This document shows, in pieces, positions 11,522 to 22,763 of a DNA stretch of 64,000 nucleotides; positions within the stretch are counted from its first letter, which is position 1, and each line of letters begins with the position of its first letter. The translations under genes and the position numbers were made by a program. This DNA is from Ornithodoros turicata. Taxonomy: Eukaryota; Arthropoda; Arachnida; Ixodida; Argasidae. The stretch lies in contig NC_088204.1 of assembly GCF_037126465.1 (NCBI RefSeq), forward strand, positions 16,064,804-16,128,803, given 5' to 3'. Below the pieces are notes generated by a model that saw nothing but the letters and a program-made list of their open reading frames with translations, was not told the DNA's origin and ran no database searches.

Positions 11522-13344
11522 AGCATACTGTTCTGCCCTGGATCAGTTTCAAACTCAATATCGTCAAGTGATTGACTCCTCAGTGTTTCGAAATGGTGGC
11601 AAAAATGCATCACATTGATGCTGTGCTCGCCTTCAGAAAAGGGCTCCTTGTGCCATCGATGCAGTGGCGAAATCCGTCCGGGGTCCCCGGGTCCCCCACC
11701 AGATCATTAGGTTCCCCCCCTCTCCCCTCCCCGCTACGCGCTTCAACAAAGAAGCCGCCCCACCCTCCAAAGTGGTTCGCCCTTGCATCGATGTTGTTAT
11801 ATGTAGATCACATACTGTCGTAACGTCAAGGGCTCATGTGTGCCATACCACTGTCTCACGGGCATTTAAATGGCTATTGAAATGAATGACGATTGGACTG
11901 AATGGGGATTGGCCTATGCAACACGGCCAATTTTAATTACCATTGAGCCGGATGCGATCAGCAAGCAAACAACTTTTATAAAAAGTCACGAGACTTCAGG
12001 GTAACAGTTATTACATGCAACTACGTCCGCACATTTACTTTTCTACTCGGTGTACCACGCTAAGCCTCTTTTAGTGTGTCGGACAGTTGCCACGATGATC
12101 TGAGAAAAAGCATATAATGAACAATTAAAACCCCATTAAAATTCCAAAGCAGTCTTTTGCATTGCGTTGTGCTTCAATGTAGATGGCTTTCGTCTTCCGA
12201 AACTAAACTAGAACCAAAGCTAAGACTACACTGAACAAGAACGAGTAAACTAAAAACAAAAACTAAAAACTTAACTGAAACTAAACTAAAATTAAAAAAG
12301 TAAACTAAACCAAACTAAACTAGGACCGAAGCTAAGACTACACTGAACAAGAACGACAAACTAAAACGATATTGGCGGACGGACGTCGCATACTTAGACA
12401 CACCTGCCACCCGTCGTGTAACCTGTCATTTAGTGACTCCCTATAGTGTCAAGCTCTCAAGGAGCATTGCGTTGGACCGTGTACGTGGCCGCGGCGAATG
12501 CAAGCGGCATCCTTCCCTCTCACCACTCCGACTACCCTCCCCCAAAATTCCATCCAAAAAAGCACAAAAGCGATCGAAAAAGTCAGCGGACAAGGATGTC
12601 ACCCCTCCACCCCTATGACTGAATTCCAGTACCTACCCCCTTGAAACGGAAACCCTCCGCAAATTCGGGCGCGCGTCAGTGGTACTCGAGATTTTCAATG
12701 GCCATTGGTTACAGTGATCGTTTCTCGTGTACATTCGGGCACAAACAGTCCTTATTCTATTGATCTGAGAGTCCGTGAAGAGATAACATTGTAGCCGTGC
12801 CACAATGCAGCGAGCCATTGACGGCTCGCATCACGCCCCGTGGAATGTATGCACAGCAAAGAACGCCCCACCGCGACTGAAAGAATGCTACTCTTTCCTG
12901 CAGAACCAACAACTATCAAGCACGACTTTGACGGCTGCAACCGGTGCGACTGGATTTGGAAAAGCGATGCCTGCGACATTTTCTACAAGGATCTCGGTCG
13001 GTGACACAGATACGTCTATTGGAGAGTATATCACGAATGGCGATAAAAAAAAAAAGAAAAGAAAGAAAAGAAAATAGAAAAGGCAACAGAGCGTTACGTG
13101 GTTCACTAGTATAGCAAAACTGCGAAGCGCGAACTGCAGCGATTCCGAGTCTAAGTTCCGTCATCATCTTCCACAAGATGTCGGGGGAAACTTCTGTGCC
13201 GGCGGTGTGTTTCCTTGTACCGATAACAGTTAGTGTGATGATGATGTAATTCACGATTCGAGGTTGTTGCATCGGTTTGATCACTTGACTAACCAGGGGG
13301 TAGCTGCGGAATAGAGGCAGCCCAGCAATATACTTGGCTGGTGG
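11522..13344. other. no gene recognised; AACTAAA repeats
   Basis: Between about 12203 and 12370 the motif AAACTAAA recurs, and the 30-bp phrase containing AAGACTACACTGAACAAG appears twice (about 12222 and 12335). Nothing else is recognised. Confidence 0.45.
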
Positions 13345-13671
13345 TCATGTAGACCAGTCACCTATAGACTGTTGCAAGGTATACGACTCAGTGTAATTCA
13401 CACATGTTCCGCGAAGTAAAAAAAATATGACTAAAAAATAAAAATACAAACAACAAAAAATATAAACACGAGAACTTCGATCTGTACTGCATCAGGTCGT
13501 CATGTAGACCAGTCACCTACTTCGGCAATGCTTATAGACGGTTGCAAGGTATACGAGTCAGTGTAATTCACACATGTTTCGCGAAGCAAAAAAATATAAG
13601 AGTAAAAAATAAAAATAAAAATAACAAAAAATAAAAACACGAGAACTTCGATCTGTACTGCATCAGGTCGT
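13345..13671. repeat. two-copy tandem duplication
   Basis: A unit starting CATGTAGACCAGTCACCTA and ending CTGCATCAGGTCGT occurs at 13345-13500 and again at 13501-13671. The copies differ by small indels within A-rich stretches. Confidence 0.85.
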
Positions 13672-13720
13672 CAGCTACCTGAAAGGAGGCGTTCTCAGAC
13701 CCAATTTCAGTTGTGCTATA

Positions 13721-14160
13721 CCAACACCACATAGAGGAAGCCTGCATACTCGTCACCGTCACGTAGCGACTAATAGCCAGCCAATGAGGGTCGTGTTTTC
13801 AACGGCCATAGCCAATCGCGAACGTGCTTCCAGCGGTCGGAGCCATAGAGGCGAGCCACCGTCAGCCGCTTGGGCAGCCACTGTCGTCTGCGAGTAATGA
13901 ACGTGCCCACGTACTAAATGGGGAAACAAAATAAAGCGCAAAACAGTCCCATATATTTTCTCAAGACTTATTTTCCGGAAAGCGTGTTTCACTTTTAGTG
14001 TAGAGGTATAAACCTGCGAAGTTAGCTGCAATCATTTGCGAGTTCTTGAACAAGCAGAATGACGAATCGCCGTAGCAGACGAATTCTGACTATATGTGTC
14101 CACGTAGCGAAGGAGGGAGAGGAGGCATTACGCATGCCTTCTGTAACTAGGTGGCGTTGG
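13721..14160. mobile_element. non-autonomous DNA element, CCAACRCCACCTA ends, copy A
   Basis: A 440-bp element begins CCAACACCAC and ends GGTGGCGTTGG, forming short terminal inverted repeats. The 5-bp direct repeat CTATA flanks it exactly (13716-13720 and 14161-14165). It is homologous throughout to 44447-45074. It contains AATAAAGCGCAAAACAG in mid-element and has no coding region. Confidence 0.8.
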
Positions 14161-14283
14161 CTATACTCGCACGTGATGCAGTGAAATGTGGTGGATTGTG
14201 TCGTGGTGGAACGCGGACGTATAGTGCGGTATAGTGTAGGGAAAGTCGAATCCTCAAAGGATCGTTTTGAAGTTTTCACACTA

Positions 14284-14520
14284 CACTGTTAAAACAGAAC
14301 TTCACCACATAGCACACTCCTAGCCAACCATCATTCCGAATGATATCATTCTGTGCAGTGATTTGGTGAAAATTGGAGGAGGCGCCTATCTGGGACAGAT
14401 TATCTTGTCCCAGATAGGCGCCTCCCCCCTGTTTTGAACAAATCATGGCACGGAATGATATCATTCGGTATGATGGTTGGCTAGAAGCGTGCTATGTGGT
14501 GAAGTTCTGTTTTAACAGTG
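14284..14520. mobile_element. palindromic MITE copy 12 with a different hairpin centre
   Basis: The arms (CACTGTTAAAACAGAAC to TTCTGTTTTAACAGTG) belong to the family and the flanks are TA/TA. The centre is replaced by the inverted pair GGCGCCTATCTGGGACA and TGTCCCAGATAGGCGCC in place of the GGCGTACGCC/TTTTGTGACA core. Confidence 0.85.
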
Positions 14521-14873
14521 TAGGAACCTAACTAGAGCTCTCGGGATCCACGTATAGACGTAGAGGTGACCCCGTTAGAGATAACTGTAATGGTCAACGC
14601 AACTTGATAGGAGACAGCGGAGCGTTTTGGAGATCCAGTTTCCTTTCTTGCAAAAACTTGGGAAACCTGCCATCATTATATGGCTCTGTTCACGTATATG
14701 CATGTCCCAAATCCGTCGCCTCGATTTTGGGCGGGCGCTGGGAACCTGAGTGTTGAACCAGAATTATTTAGAAACAAACATTACGCTTTTAACAAACGTG
14801 ATGGTAGAAGGCCATTAGAAACGGTAACGGCAGGTGCAAAACAATAGTTTTTTCGGTAATTATTTTAATGCTA
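14521..14873. other. nothing recognised
   Basis: A spacer between MITE copies with no coding signal or repeat that I can identify. Confidence 0.4.
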
Positions 14874-15107
14874 CACTCTTAGAAGAGAACTTCACCGCAT
14901 AGGACGCTCATAGCGAACTATAATCTCGAATAATATCGTTATCTGCCCTGATTTGTTGAAAACGGGAGACGTACGCCCTTTTTTTGTGACAATTATGAAC
15001 AGCATAAGGCGAATGCGAAAAAAGGCGTACGCCTCTCGTTTCCAACAAATCGGGACAGATAACGATATCATGTGAGATGATGGTTGGCTAGGAGCATGCT
15101 ATGCGTG
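14874..15107. mobile_element. palindromic MITE copy 13, right end truncated
   Basis: It begins CACTCTTAGAAGAGAAC and keeps the GGCGTACGCC core. The right arm breaks off after GCATGCTATGCG. Confidence 0.75.
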
Positions 15108-15156
15108 CCATTTCTGCACTTCGCTACATAACACGCTGAACGCCAACCATTGCATA

Positions 15157-15357
15157 CACTCTCTTAACAGAACTTCACCGCATAGCACGATGTGTGCCAA
15201 CCATTGCCACGAATGGTAGGGCCATCGCCTCTGATGCGAAGACAGGTGGGGCGTACGCCTTTTTGTTTCAATTATCATGTATCCGAATTGACACAAAAAG
15301 GCGTACGCCCTCCCTCTCGCTTCGAATCAGAAGCGGTAACCCTAACATTCGTGGCTA
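15157..15357. mobile_element. palindromic MITE copy 14, right end truncated
   Basis: It begins CACTCTCTTAACAGAAC, is of the subfamily seen at 10562, and breaks off at ACATTCGTGGCTA where copy 15 begins. Confidence 0.7.
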
Positions 15358-15577
15358 CACTCTTAAAAATGAACTTCACAGCATAGCACGCTCCTAGCCA
15401 ACTATCATTTCGAATGATATCATTATCTGCCCTGATTTGTTGAGAACGGGAGGTGTACGCCTTTTTTGTGACACTTATGCTGTTCATAATTCTCATAGAA
15501 GAGGCGTAGTACGCATATCATTCGAGATTATGGGTGGTTAGGAGCGTGCTATGCGGTGAAGTTCTGTTTTTAACGTG
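15358..15577. mobile_element. palindromic MITE copy 15
   Basis: It runs from CACTCTTAAAAATGAAC to GTTTTTAACGTG with TA on both sides. Part of the second half-core is deleted. Confidence 0.8.
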
Positions 15578-15579
15578 TA

Positions 15580-15819
15580 CACTGTAAAAACAAAGCTTCA
15601 CCACATAGCAAGCCGCAGGCCAACCATTGTACAGAGTGGTACTGCTGTCACTCTTGATTTGCGGAAAGCGCCGGGCGTACGTCTTTTTGTGACATTTAAC
15701 TTATTATCACAAAAAGGCGTACGCCTCCTGTTTTCAACAAACCAGGGGAGAGAACGATGTCACTCGGGATGATGGTTGGCTAGGAGCGTGCTATGCGGTG
15801 AAGTTCATTTTTAAGAGTG
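15580..15819. mobile_element. palindromic MITE copy 16, chimeric arms
   Basis: The left end CACTGTAAAAACAAAG belongs to the CCACATAGC subfamily. The right end CATTTTTAAGAGTG belongs to the main subfamily. TA flanks both sides. This may be a recombinant of two copies. Confidence 0.75.
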
Positions 15820-15834
15820 TAGAATGATAGTTTT

Positions 15835-15961
15835 CACTCTGGGCGTACGCCTTTTTGTGATATTTAACGTAGCTGCTTAAGTGTCACAAAAAGATGTGGA
15901 GAAAGAGGTTGATGTCATTGGAGACGGTGGTTGGCTATAGGAAGTTCTGTTTTAACATAGT
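15835..15961. mobile_element. palindromic MITE remnant (copy 17)
   Basis: A degenerate short copy with GGCGTACGCCTTTTTGTG on the left and GAAGTTCTGTTTTAACA on the right. Confidence 0.6.
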
Positions 15962-16174
15962 GCTCATCAGCCTGTGTTCTGTTTTTCATTATGTGATCGT
16001 GTGCCGTATAGCAATATTGACTGTATCAACGAAGCCCTCTTTGAGGTATAACAAAGCATGATCGCATACACCCACGGGGTCACCCCCACGATCACTGCCG
16101 CCCACCCCGGATGAGTTTTCCGACCTCGATCGTTCTTCTTAGTCATATCTCTTCCCCCACGCACATTCTTCCAG

Positions 16175-16477
16175 CCGAGTCCAACACAGAGAGCGTCACA
16201 TACGAGCTCGTGTGCCGCCCCAACGCCGGAGTGTTCACCAAGTTCTTTCGCGAGAAGGGCTACCAGAAGGGCAAGGCCCTGCCCAGTGGGTCGCCCACGG
16301 CGTCGGAGCCGGACCTGGCTCGACGGCCTGCCGGTTGGTCTGCGGCTGGGCGCGAGGCTGCGGCCGAATGGCGGGAACGGATCTCTGGTTTGGCTAAGCT
16401 GGAACGCAAGTCACGCAAGTCTACCAAGATGCTGCTGGCTCAGCAGGCTTTCTCCAAGCTACGACACTGGACGTCTG
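16175..16477 (+). CDS. internal coding exon of the unrecognised gene
   Basis: The exon follows the acceptor CACATTCTTCCAG and ends before the donor GTAAGA at 16478. Both junctions are phase 1. It encodes about 101 residues. A hydrophobic/aromatic start (VTYELVCRPNAGVFTKFF) is followed by a basic, alanine-rich stretch with AAAEWRERI and many Lys/Ser pairs, likely helical. I recognise no family. It is GC-rich compared with its flanks, and all three of its predicted neighbours join in frame. Confidence 0.6.
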
Positions 16478-17183
16478 GTAAGAGGACGTCACTTGAACTA
16501 TCTTAAAGGTACTATGAAATTTTCATAAAACTTCAGAAATTTCAGAATTTTTTCCATATAAAAGTGCACTGCTTTTTTTCCCAACCGCATGCGGTTGAAA
16601 CAGCCTCCGGAACTGCCCTTCACTTTCTTCTTTCTTCCTCTCGTGTCCCTCCTCTCGCTTCTTTACATGCGTGGTCCTGAGTGCCTCCTTACGATGGAAG
16701 AAGGAATAAGAGGAGCTCAAAGTGAGGGCGGCAATATGGAGACAGCCGTGTGCTGTTCCCACTATTTTTCTGGTTTCGTTTTACAGTTGTCTGTAGACCA
16801 TTGTCACAAATAACGTGACCCCCTATGCAGGGCTTCAGGAGACCTACGTCATATACATGTTAGTACGCCACTTTGCCCCATGCTTTTCCTCTTCCTTCCT
16901 CCATTCGGTTTACCTCTTTACGGTGTGTCTGCACACTGCTCGTAGAATGGAGCGTGACGTCGTGGGTGACGTAATGAGGCACAGTGGTGGTATAACTTAG
17001 GTACATCATTAAAATTCTCCCGTGAGAAAACCGTTCGAATGCCGTACGTAAACCTTAGGTTGTGGCTTCAGAAGCATCTGTTCTTTTGGGACAGTTCAGT
17101 CGTTGTTCAGTTGCTTATCGTTCGTTGCTGACCTTGGTACCTTACCGTTTTATCAGTTCATAATTTCACTGCACATCGTCCAG

Positions 17184-17629
17184 GCCATCAGGGCGAGAAA
17201 ATCGGCCAGGCCTCCACCCGACAAGACTTCCTGGAAGACGCCAAGACGGTTGAGGAGTCCAAGACGCTTCTACAAGAAGACGTCGACGAAGCAGAGGACG
17301 TGTCAACGTCCACACTTCCAACCAAGTCGTCGTCTTCAGCAGGAGACCTCCTCTTGAGGTCTTCGAAGGCTCTGAGGGACTCTAGAAAGGTCCAGTCGAC
17401 GACGTCGGTCGCTGTGAAAGCAGTGTCAACGCCGTCTACGGTGGGGTCTGCGGGAGATTACTATAATGATCAAACCAGGGTAACGTTCAAGGATGGGAAG
17501 TCCATCAGGGCTCCGACCGTGACAGCGTCTTCTGATGACGCGACGGCCTCCTGGTCTAGAAGAGCAGAAGTCGGGGACAAAGACAGGTCGGCCGACGGCT
17601 TCTTCAAGAGACTTGTGCGAAAGAAATAG
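17184..17629 (+). CDS. terminal coding exon of the unrecognised gene
   Basis: It starts after the acceptor CACATCGTCCAG. The phase-1 junction gives an in-frame continuation from 16477. The peptide is acidic first (EDAKTVEESKTLLQEDVDEAE), then Ser/Thr-rich with DLLLRSSKALRDSRK, and ends FFKRLVRKK before the TAG at 17627-17629. It looks like a disordered tail. With the two upstream exons the coding length is 891 nt (296 residues). A poly(A) signal follows 167 bp downstream. Function unknown. Confidence 0.65.
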
Positions 17630-17795
17630 GGACTTGTGGGTCTTGACAGCACCCCAGGGACTCCCAGATGCGTGAAGCGTAGTTGGACGTTAATAAGATT
17701 GTTGCGGCCGTGGATGTGTCGTGATAAGCCGACTGGCTATCGAATATGAAATATATCACAAATTACGAAGAACTGGTTTCGTTGTGAGGACACGT

Positions 17796-17801
17796 AATAA
17801 A
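17796..17801 (+). promoter_or_regulatory. poly(A) signal AATAAA
   Basis: AATAAA lies 167 bp after the stop codon of the unrecognised gene, followed by T-rich sequence. Confidence 0.55.
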
Positions 17802-19145
17802 TGATTTATAGACTTATTTACGGATTTGTTGAAATAAATATACCCTCAGTGATACCTGGAACCAGCAATAACTTTGCATCATCTATATTGCAGACGTATT
17901 CCGAAACAGTATTTTTCTTTCTCTCTGTCCATGAGTCGGGACACAATTTAAGTTGAATTTTGGGGACAGTTTTTGTTGACAGATTTGTTTTTGTCAAATA
18001 AATCTGAAATCTGAGTTGAAACAATTGAATGGCTCTCTGCAATAATGATGCAAGTGAAAATTTGAGAAAAAAGTCAATTTGGGAAATTTGAGTTTTGAGA
18101 AATAAGAAAAACTGGAAATGAAAACTTTTTAAATCCGGAAATTTCTGCACCCATTTTTAAATGAAACTGTGCGCATGCGCATGTCTTTTACACGTGTACG
18201 GAAAGTTGGTTTCTATATGCCGAGTGATGCCAATTCGTTTACATCGTTATTGGAAAGAGGCATCCAATTGGTTTCATTGTGGAAGTCATCTGTGTTTCCT
18301 ATTTCATTTCTGACGTTGCATGTGCACCACGCCTAGTGCGTACTCATTGCATGACCAAATAGGATAGTAAAGAGGGAGTGAGTTATCTTAGAAAGAGGGG
18401 TTGTGTGACACTCAATCACCTCCAAATATAGGAGCTTCATCCATCCAGCGCATTCATCCAGCAGACTGGTAGTAATGCGCTGTCCGTGGATCAGATGATT
18501 TGCTCCAAGCACTGTAAAGTAAACCAATAAATGCTTTAGCACGCGGAGTAGGAGTAGGAAGAAACCATATCTCCTACGCTGTCATCAAAAATTGAGGTTA
18601 CAGTGGACGATAATATAACATATGAAGGTTGTCTGACTGGCCGCCTTGACCGCGTATGGGCTAATTAAGCAGACGATATGTAACCCTGACCACGGGGCGA
18701 CAGCGAGAAATGGGACATGAAAGCGAAACCGTTTTGGGACGAACAAAACGGCGACGACTAGGGCACGTCGCGCGATCTGGTAGCACGCGGAGAAGTTAGC
18801 GTTAACTGGCGATACCTGGCGTCAAGCGGGTGAACAAGGTCGATGGAGCAACATTCGTGTGGGAGCCGTAGCAGCCGTAGGGGCTCACTAAATATATTCT
18901 TTTTGAAAGAAAAGAGTTCTGAGAGTTCTGCACGCGAGGCGGAGACAACAGCTCTGAGAGATCAGTGCTTTGAACCCATGTCTGAACCGGTTGCACTGGC
19001 GCGACACTGCCGGCTTCTAAAAAGAATGATGCGGTGCAGGCCTTGTCGTCTGATACGAAGCCGCAAGCCTTGTCGTCTGCTACGTTTGTTCGCGGTTTGT
19101 TTGTAGAACAATTCGTTAGCGAATATTGGGAGAATCTCGTTCTTC
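17802..19145. other. no gene recognised
   Basis: AT-rich at first, then mixed. No open frame has recognisable motifs. The last part may belong to the 5' flank of the Harbinger element. Confidence 0.4.
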
Positions 19146-20408
19146 ATGGCGTTGCCAATTGCTGTACTTGTGGATTTTCTTGACTCCGACATTGATGACG
19201 AGGATGACCACATCGTTTTATTAGGGACGGTATGCGAAGCTTTGAACCGGCACAAGCGCAACCGTGGTCATGGATATTATGAGTCAGCAGTAAACAGTTA
19301 CTACGGCTTTGAGTTCATACGGGTGTTTCGGATGTCACGCGGACGTGTGGCAGAATTGTCCCATCCTTCGAAACATCTGTGCACTTTCCGAAGCAAAGCA
19401 TCGGCCGCCCAAGAGCGCCAGCAGAAAAGACGTTACAGATCGCTTTGGGACACCTGGGCTCGCGGATACCATTCGTGCAAGTGGCGGATAAGTTCAATGT
19501 CACTGAGTCGGCGGCTCACAAGTGTGTCCTGCTGGTCTTACATTTCCTGGAGGATATAAGTGGAAATGTCATTACTTGGCCGGAGGGAACGACACGCCGC
19601 CAGCAGACTGCGGCAAATGGAATAGGCAATAGGATTCCAAATGTAATAGGTGCCATAGACGGGTCGCATATCCCGATCAAAACTCCCCAGAAGTCTCCGG
19701 ACTCATACTACAATAGAAAGAAATATCACCCTATTGTGCTGCAGGACATCTGCAATATGACGAAAAAAAAAAAAAAAAAAATCAACGTTTTTATCGGATG
19801 CCCTGGAAGATCCCATGATGCGAACGTACTTAGAGTTTCTTTTACCAAGTGGCATCTACCAAATGCGAAGGTGATAACAGTCACACCACTTTTAATTCTG
19901 GGATATATTGAAAATACAGCAACTTTTGAAAGTAACTTCATATAATGCATGTTGTTCTGATAACATTGTTTCAGTGCAGAGTATTTTGCTTACATTTGAG
20001 TGCATCTGAGGTTGATAATATACCTTCATATCGCACATGGAATCTAATGAACGTGGTGGTCATATTTCAGGTAGGTACCTGCTTGGGGACGCAGCCTACC
20101 CGTTGTTTCCTTGGCTGCTGACCCCCTACAAAGCGTCCGGACAAGCATTGCAGCAGTGGAAGAACACGTGCAATTATATCCACAGCGTGACACGTGTCAT
20201 TATTGAACACAGTTTCGGTCTTCTGAAGCAGCGTTCCAGAAAACTGTATGGTGTAGATGTCGACACCATAAGGAAATCATGTCTGATCATACTGGCATGT
20301 TGCGTTTTGCACAACCTGTGCAGTGCTGCGAGGACGACCCGGAAGCCTTCCAATCGCTCTCCACGAATGCAATGCTGTGAGCAATGCTGCTCTGCATCGT
20401 GCTGTTGA
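19146..20408 (+). pseudogene. PIF/Harbinger-type DDE transposase, decayed
   Basis: The N-terminal part (ATG at 19146, including FRMSRGRVAEL near 19328) and the catalytic part (from about 19379) are in different frames. The catalytic part shows the family hallmarks: QVADKFNVTESAAHKCV, WPEG, then GAIDGSHIPIK with the first Asp at 19658, and SYYNRKKYH. After a run of 18 A (19763-19780) and a stretch without similarity, homology resumes with LLGDAAYPLFPWLLTPY (second Asp at about 20088) and IIEHSFGLLKQR (catalytic Glu at about 20205). The frameshift, the A-run and the disrupted middle make it non-functional. Such transposases act with a Myb-like partner, and a candidate lies next to it on the other strand. 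Confidence 0.9.
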
Positions 20409-20659
20409 GGAGGTCAGGAAGCAAATAGCTGAGACTCTCTTGTAAAATACTGCTCTGTTCGTTGCAGAGCTAGTTCTATTTATTAAATTCATGAGCTACT
20501 TTTGTCTCATGTGTATTCACTACGGATTCATGTACGATTTCATGTATATTCAGTACGGATGAATGCCTCCAGTATATTTTGCGCAGCTTGCCTGCAATTC
20601 GATGGAATACATGACACTTTGTATAAAAAAGTTAAGAATATTTATGAGACTAAGGGGTT

Positions 20660-21913
20660 TTATAATGTTGTTCCTTTTGAGCTACATTCAGTGCAAACTG
20701 ATGATGCCACAAATCTCTCAAGTAGAGCAATCTTCTCTTCTTGGCGCTTCTGCCTGGCTTCTTCGATCGTTTGTGGTTGATTAACAAGTTCCCGCGGAAC
20801 TTCTGCTGCACCCTCCCTGGGCACTCTGCGCCTCCTGTTTCTGATGAGTGGGGTTTCCTCCTCCCCCTCCCCCCCCTCTTTGGGTAGTTGTAGCTCAGGC
20901 ACAGGAGACAGCGCCGTGCTGTGGCCCGCAGCCTTGGCTATTTTTGTGGACCTGGTGACCAGAATGCTACTAGTTGAAGCATTACCAGTTGAAGCATTTG
21001 TATCGGGTCAACGAAAACTTCTTATTGATTGATTGACTGGTAAGGGGTAATAAATTCAATGGTTCTGCACATTGCTGCTTCCTTTGTCTTTTTGATACTG
21101 CATGTATGTGCATGCAAAACAACTTTTCGTTCTTTTTTTTTTCTGCGATGCTACCAGAGTGTATTAGACGTGCAGCTAAAGTTTGGTATACTTTTACACA
21201 GCTGCATAGTAGAGGTTGCCCTGTTTTGCTTACCCACGTTTGATCACGGTTATGCCAGGTGCCATCAGCACTACTGGAGAGATGTGGTGCTGGCTCGCCA
21301 AGATGTCATGCGGTTCCCTAAACACAAGAGACCCGCCATGTAAATAAACCCATTGCACAAACCATTGAACGAAATAGCATAGTCTTGTCGGTCTAGACCT
21401 GCCGGTATGTAATTTAGCACATGATATGTCAATTTGCGCTCATTACCTACTATTCATATTCAAATACCACTGTGCCACCCCCAGAGGTATTGTTGTTGTT
21501 CTTCACATTTTTGTATGCCCTTTCTAGGGGCTTCCATCGGTCCGCAACTTGAATGGCAGTAAAGTTCTCCTTGAACTCTTCGTTCAGGCGGTCTGCCATG
21601 GTGGCCCAGCACCCGTTTTTGTCCTGTATCCACCGTTCTTTCCAACTTGAAGTCTGTGTTCTTTCAAACAGTTTATAAAAAAGCGAGTTCTGCTCGCGCT
21701 CCACAGTTTTTCTTCTGCCCCATCCTTCATTTTATCTCGCTGTAGCCGTGGTGTAGCTCCTTTGATATCTGAGGCTCCACCTTCATCCACAGTTGGCAGC
21801 GCAGCTGGCGAGAGTGACGTCGTCATCTCATGTGAATCTTGCTGTTGATGAGTCGTCACCACAGATTGAAACAGTGCACGGACTCTTGTAGCCAAAGAAT
21901 AAATTAGGTTCAT
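20660..21913 (-). pseudogene. Myb/SANT-like (trihelix) partner gene of the Harbinger element
   Basis: The minus strand, read from about 21740, has LWSASRTRFFINCLKEH, then in a shifted frame WATMADRLNEEF and QVADRWKPLERAYKNVK (about 21600-21480). This pattern of Trp spacing is typical of the Myb/MADF-like proteins encoded by Harbinger elements. The frame change near 21600 is a likely disabling mutation. A second open stretch at 20902-20660 is charged (EEARQKRQEEKIALLERF) and probably the C-terminal coiled-coil tail after an intron or break. It is convergent with the transposase gene, as is common in this superfamily. Confidence 0.7.
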
Positions 21914-22318
21914 TCAGTCCTCGGTCCCGGCCAAACCACCATTCAGCGTCGATCTTTGCAGTCCCTGCGGTCTCGTTCGAGAACCCCCGTTCCGAACGAT
22001 GTTCCCTGCTTTCCTCGAAGCTTCTGTCCACGTTGCCGCTCACGATTGGCCAGCCAGTGGTAGCCACTTCCAGTGCCGGTTTTACAGGGGTGGGGACCCG
22101 GGGCAGCGTTACATGGTGGGGGCCTTTCTGCTTGATCAGTTCATTGTGCTTCATAAGGATAATTTATGGCGGAATCTATAGGTAAGCCTGACCTCAGTGC
22201 GACTGTTCTGTGCGATATCTGCCGTGCGTCGTGGTAGCCCGATGAATGCTTTTCTTTCTTTTCCTTTTTTTTGTGTGTGAGCTTCAGTTTCGAGAATGAG
22301 CGCACATAGGAACTATAT

Positions 22319-22620
22319 TGCCACGAATCATCATCGCGAAACTTCCAGGGCAGGCACGAAACGATACATCTCATCCCGGCGCATGCTGAAGAAGAAGCAA
22401 GAAGCTTCCAGACACATCGCCTACTCTCTGGCAAACGCACGTGCTGTTTCTAGACTTTTCGGCGCGACGCTTAAATGCTTGTGCGCTCCAAGCTGGAGCA
22501 TTCATTCTTTGGACTCAGTTGTGTTCAGAGAGCTATCACTCTTGTGTTTTGCTACCAAGTAGTCTAATAAACCGTTCGCTGTTTATTCGACGACTCGCCG
22601 ACCCATTTCGCTTCGTGACA
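22319..22620 (+). mobile_element. 5' LTR of a gypsy-type element
   Basis: It begins TGCCACGAATCATC and ends CTTCGTGACA (TG...CA) with AATAAA at 22566. The first 120 bp recur at 23456-23574. It is followed by TTTCTGGTGGAGGTGCGG, as in the leader of many Ty3/gypsy elements. Confidence 0.8.
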
Positions 22621-22763
22621 TTTCTGGTGGAGGTGCGGGGCATCCCTTGTCCAACGGCCTGGAAGACCAACTGCGACAAAGCAGAAGACAGCTTGGTCTG
22701 CCTGCAGAATTCGGTCCATTAGAACCCTCTAAACACAAGAAATCCTTCGACTCAGCCACACCG

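Larger units (their letters stand above)
3043..16174 (+). other. long intron of the unrecognised gene, filled with mobile elements
   Basis: If exons 2901-3042 and 16175-16477 are joined, the intron is about 13 kb. It contains most of the MITE cluster, a LINE fragment and SINE pieces. Further small exons inside it cannot be excluded from sequence alone. Confidence 0.45.
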
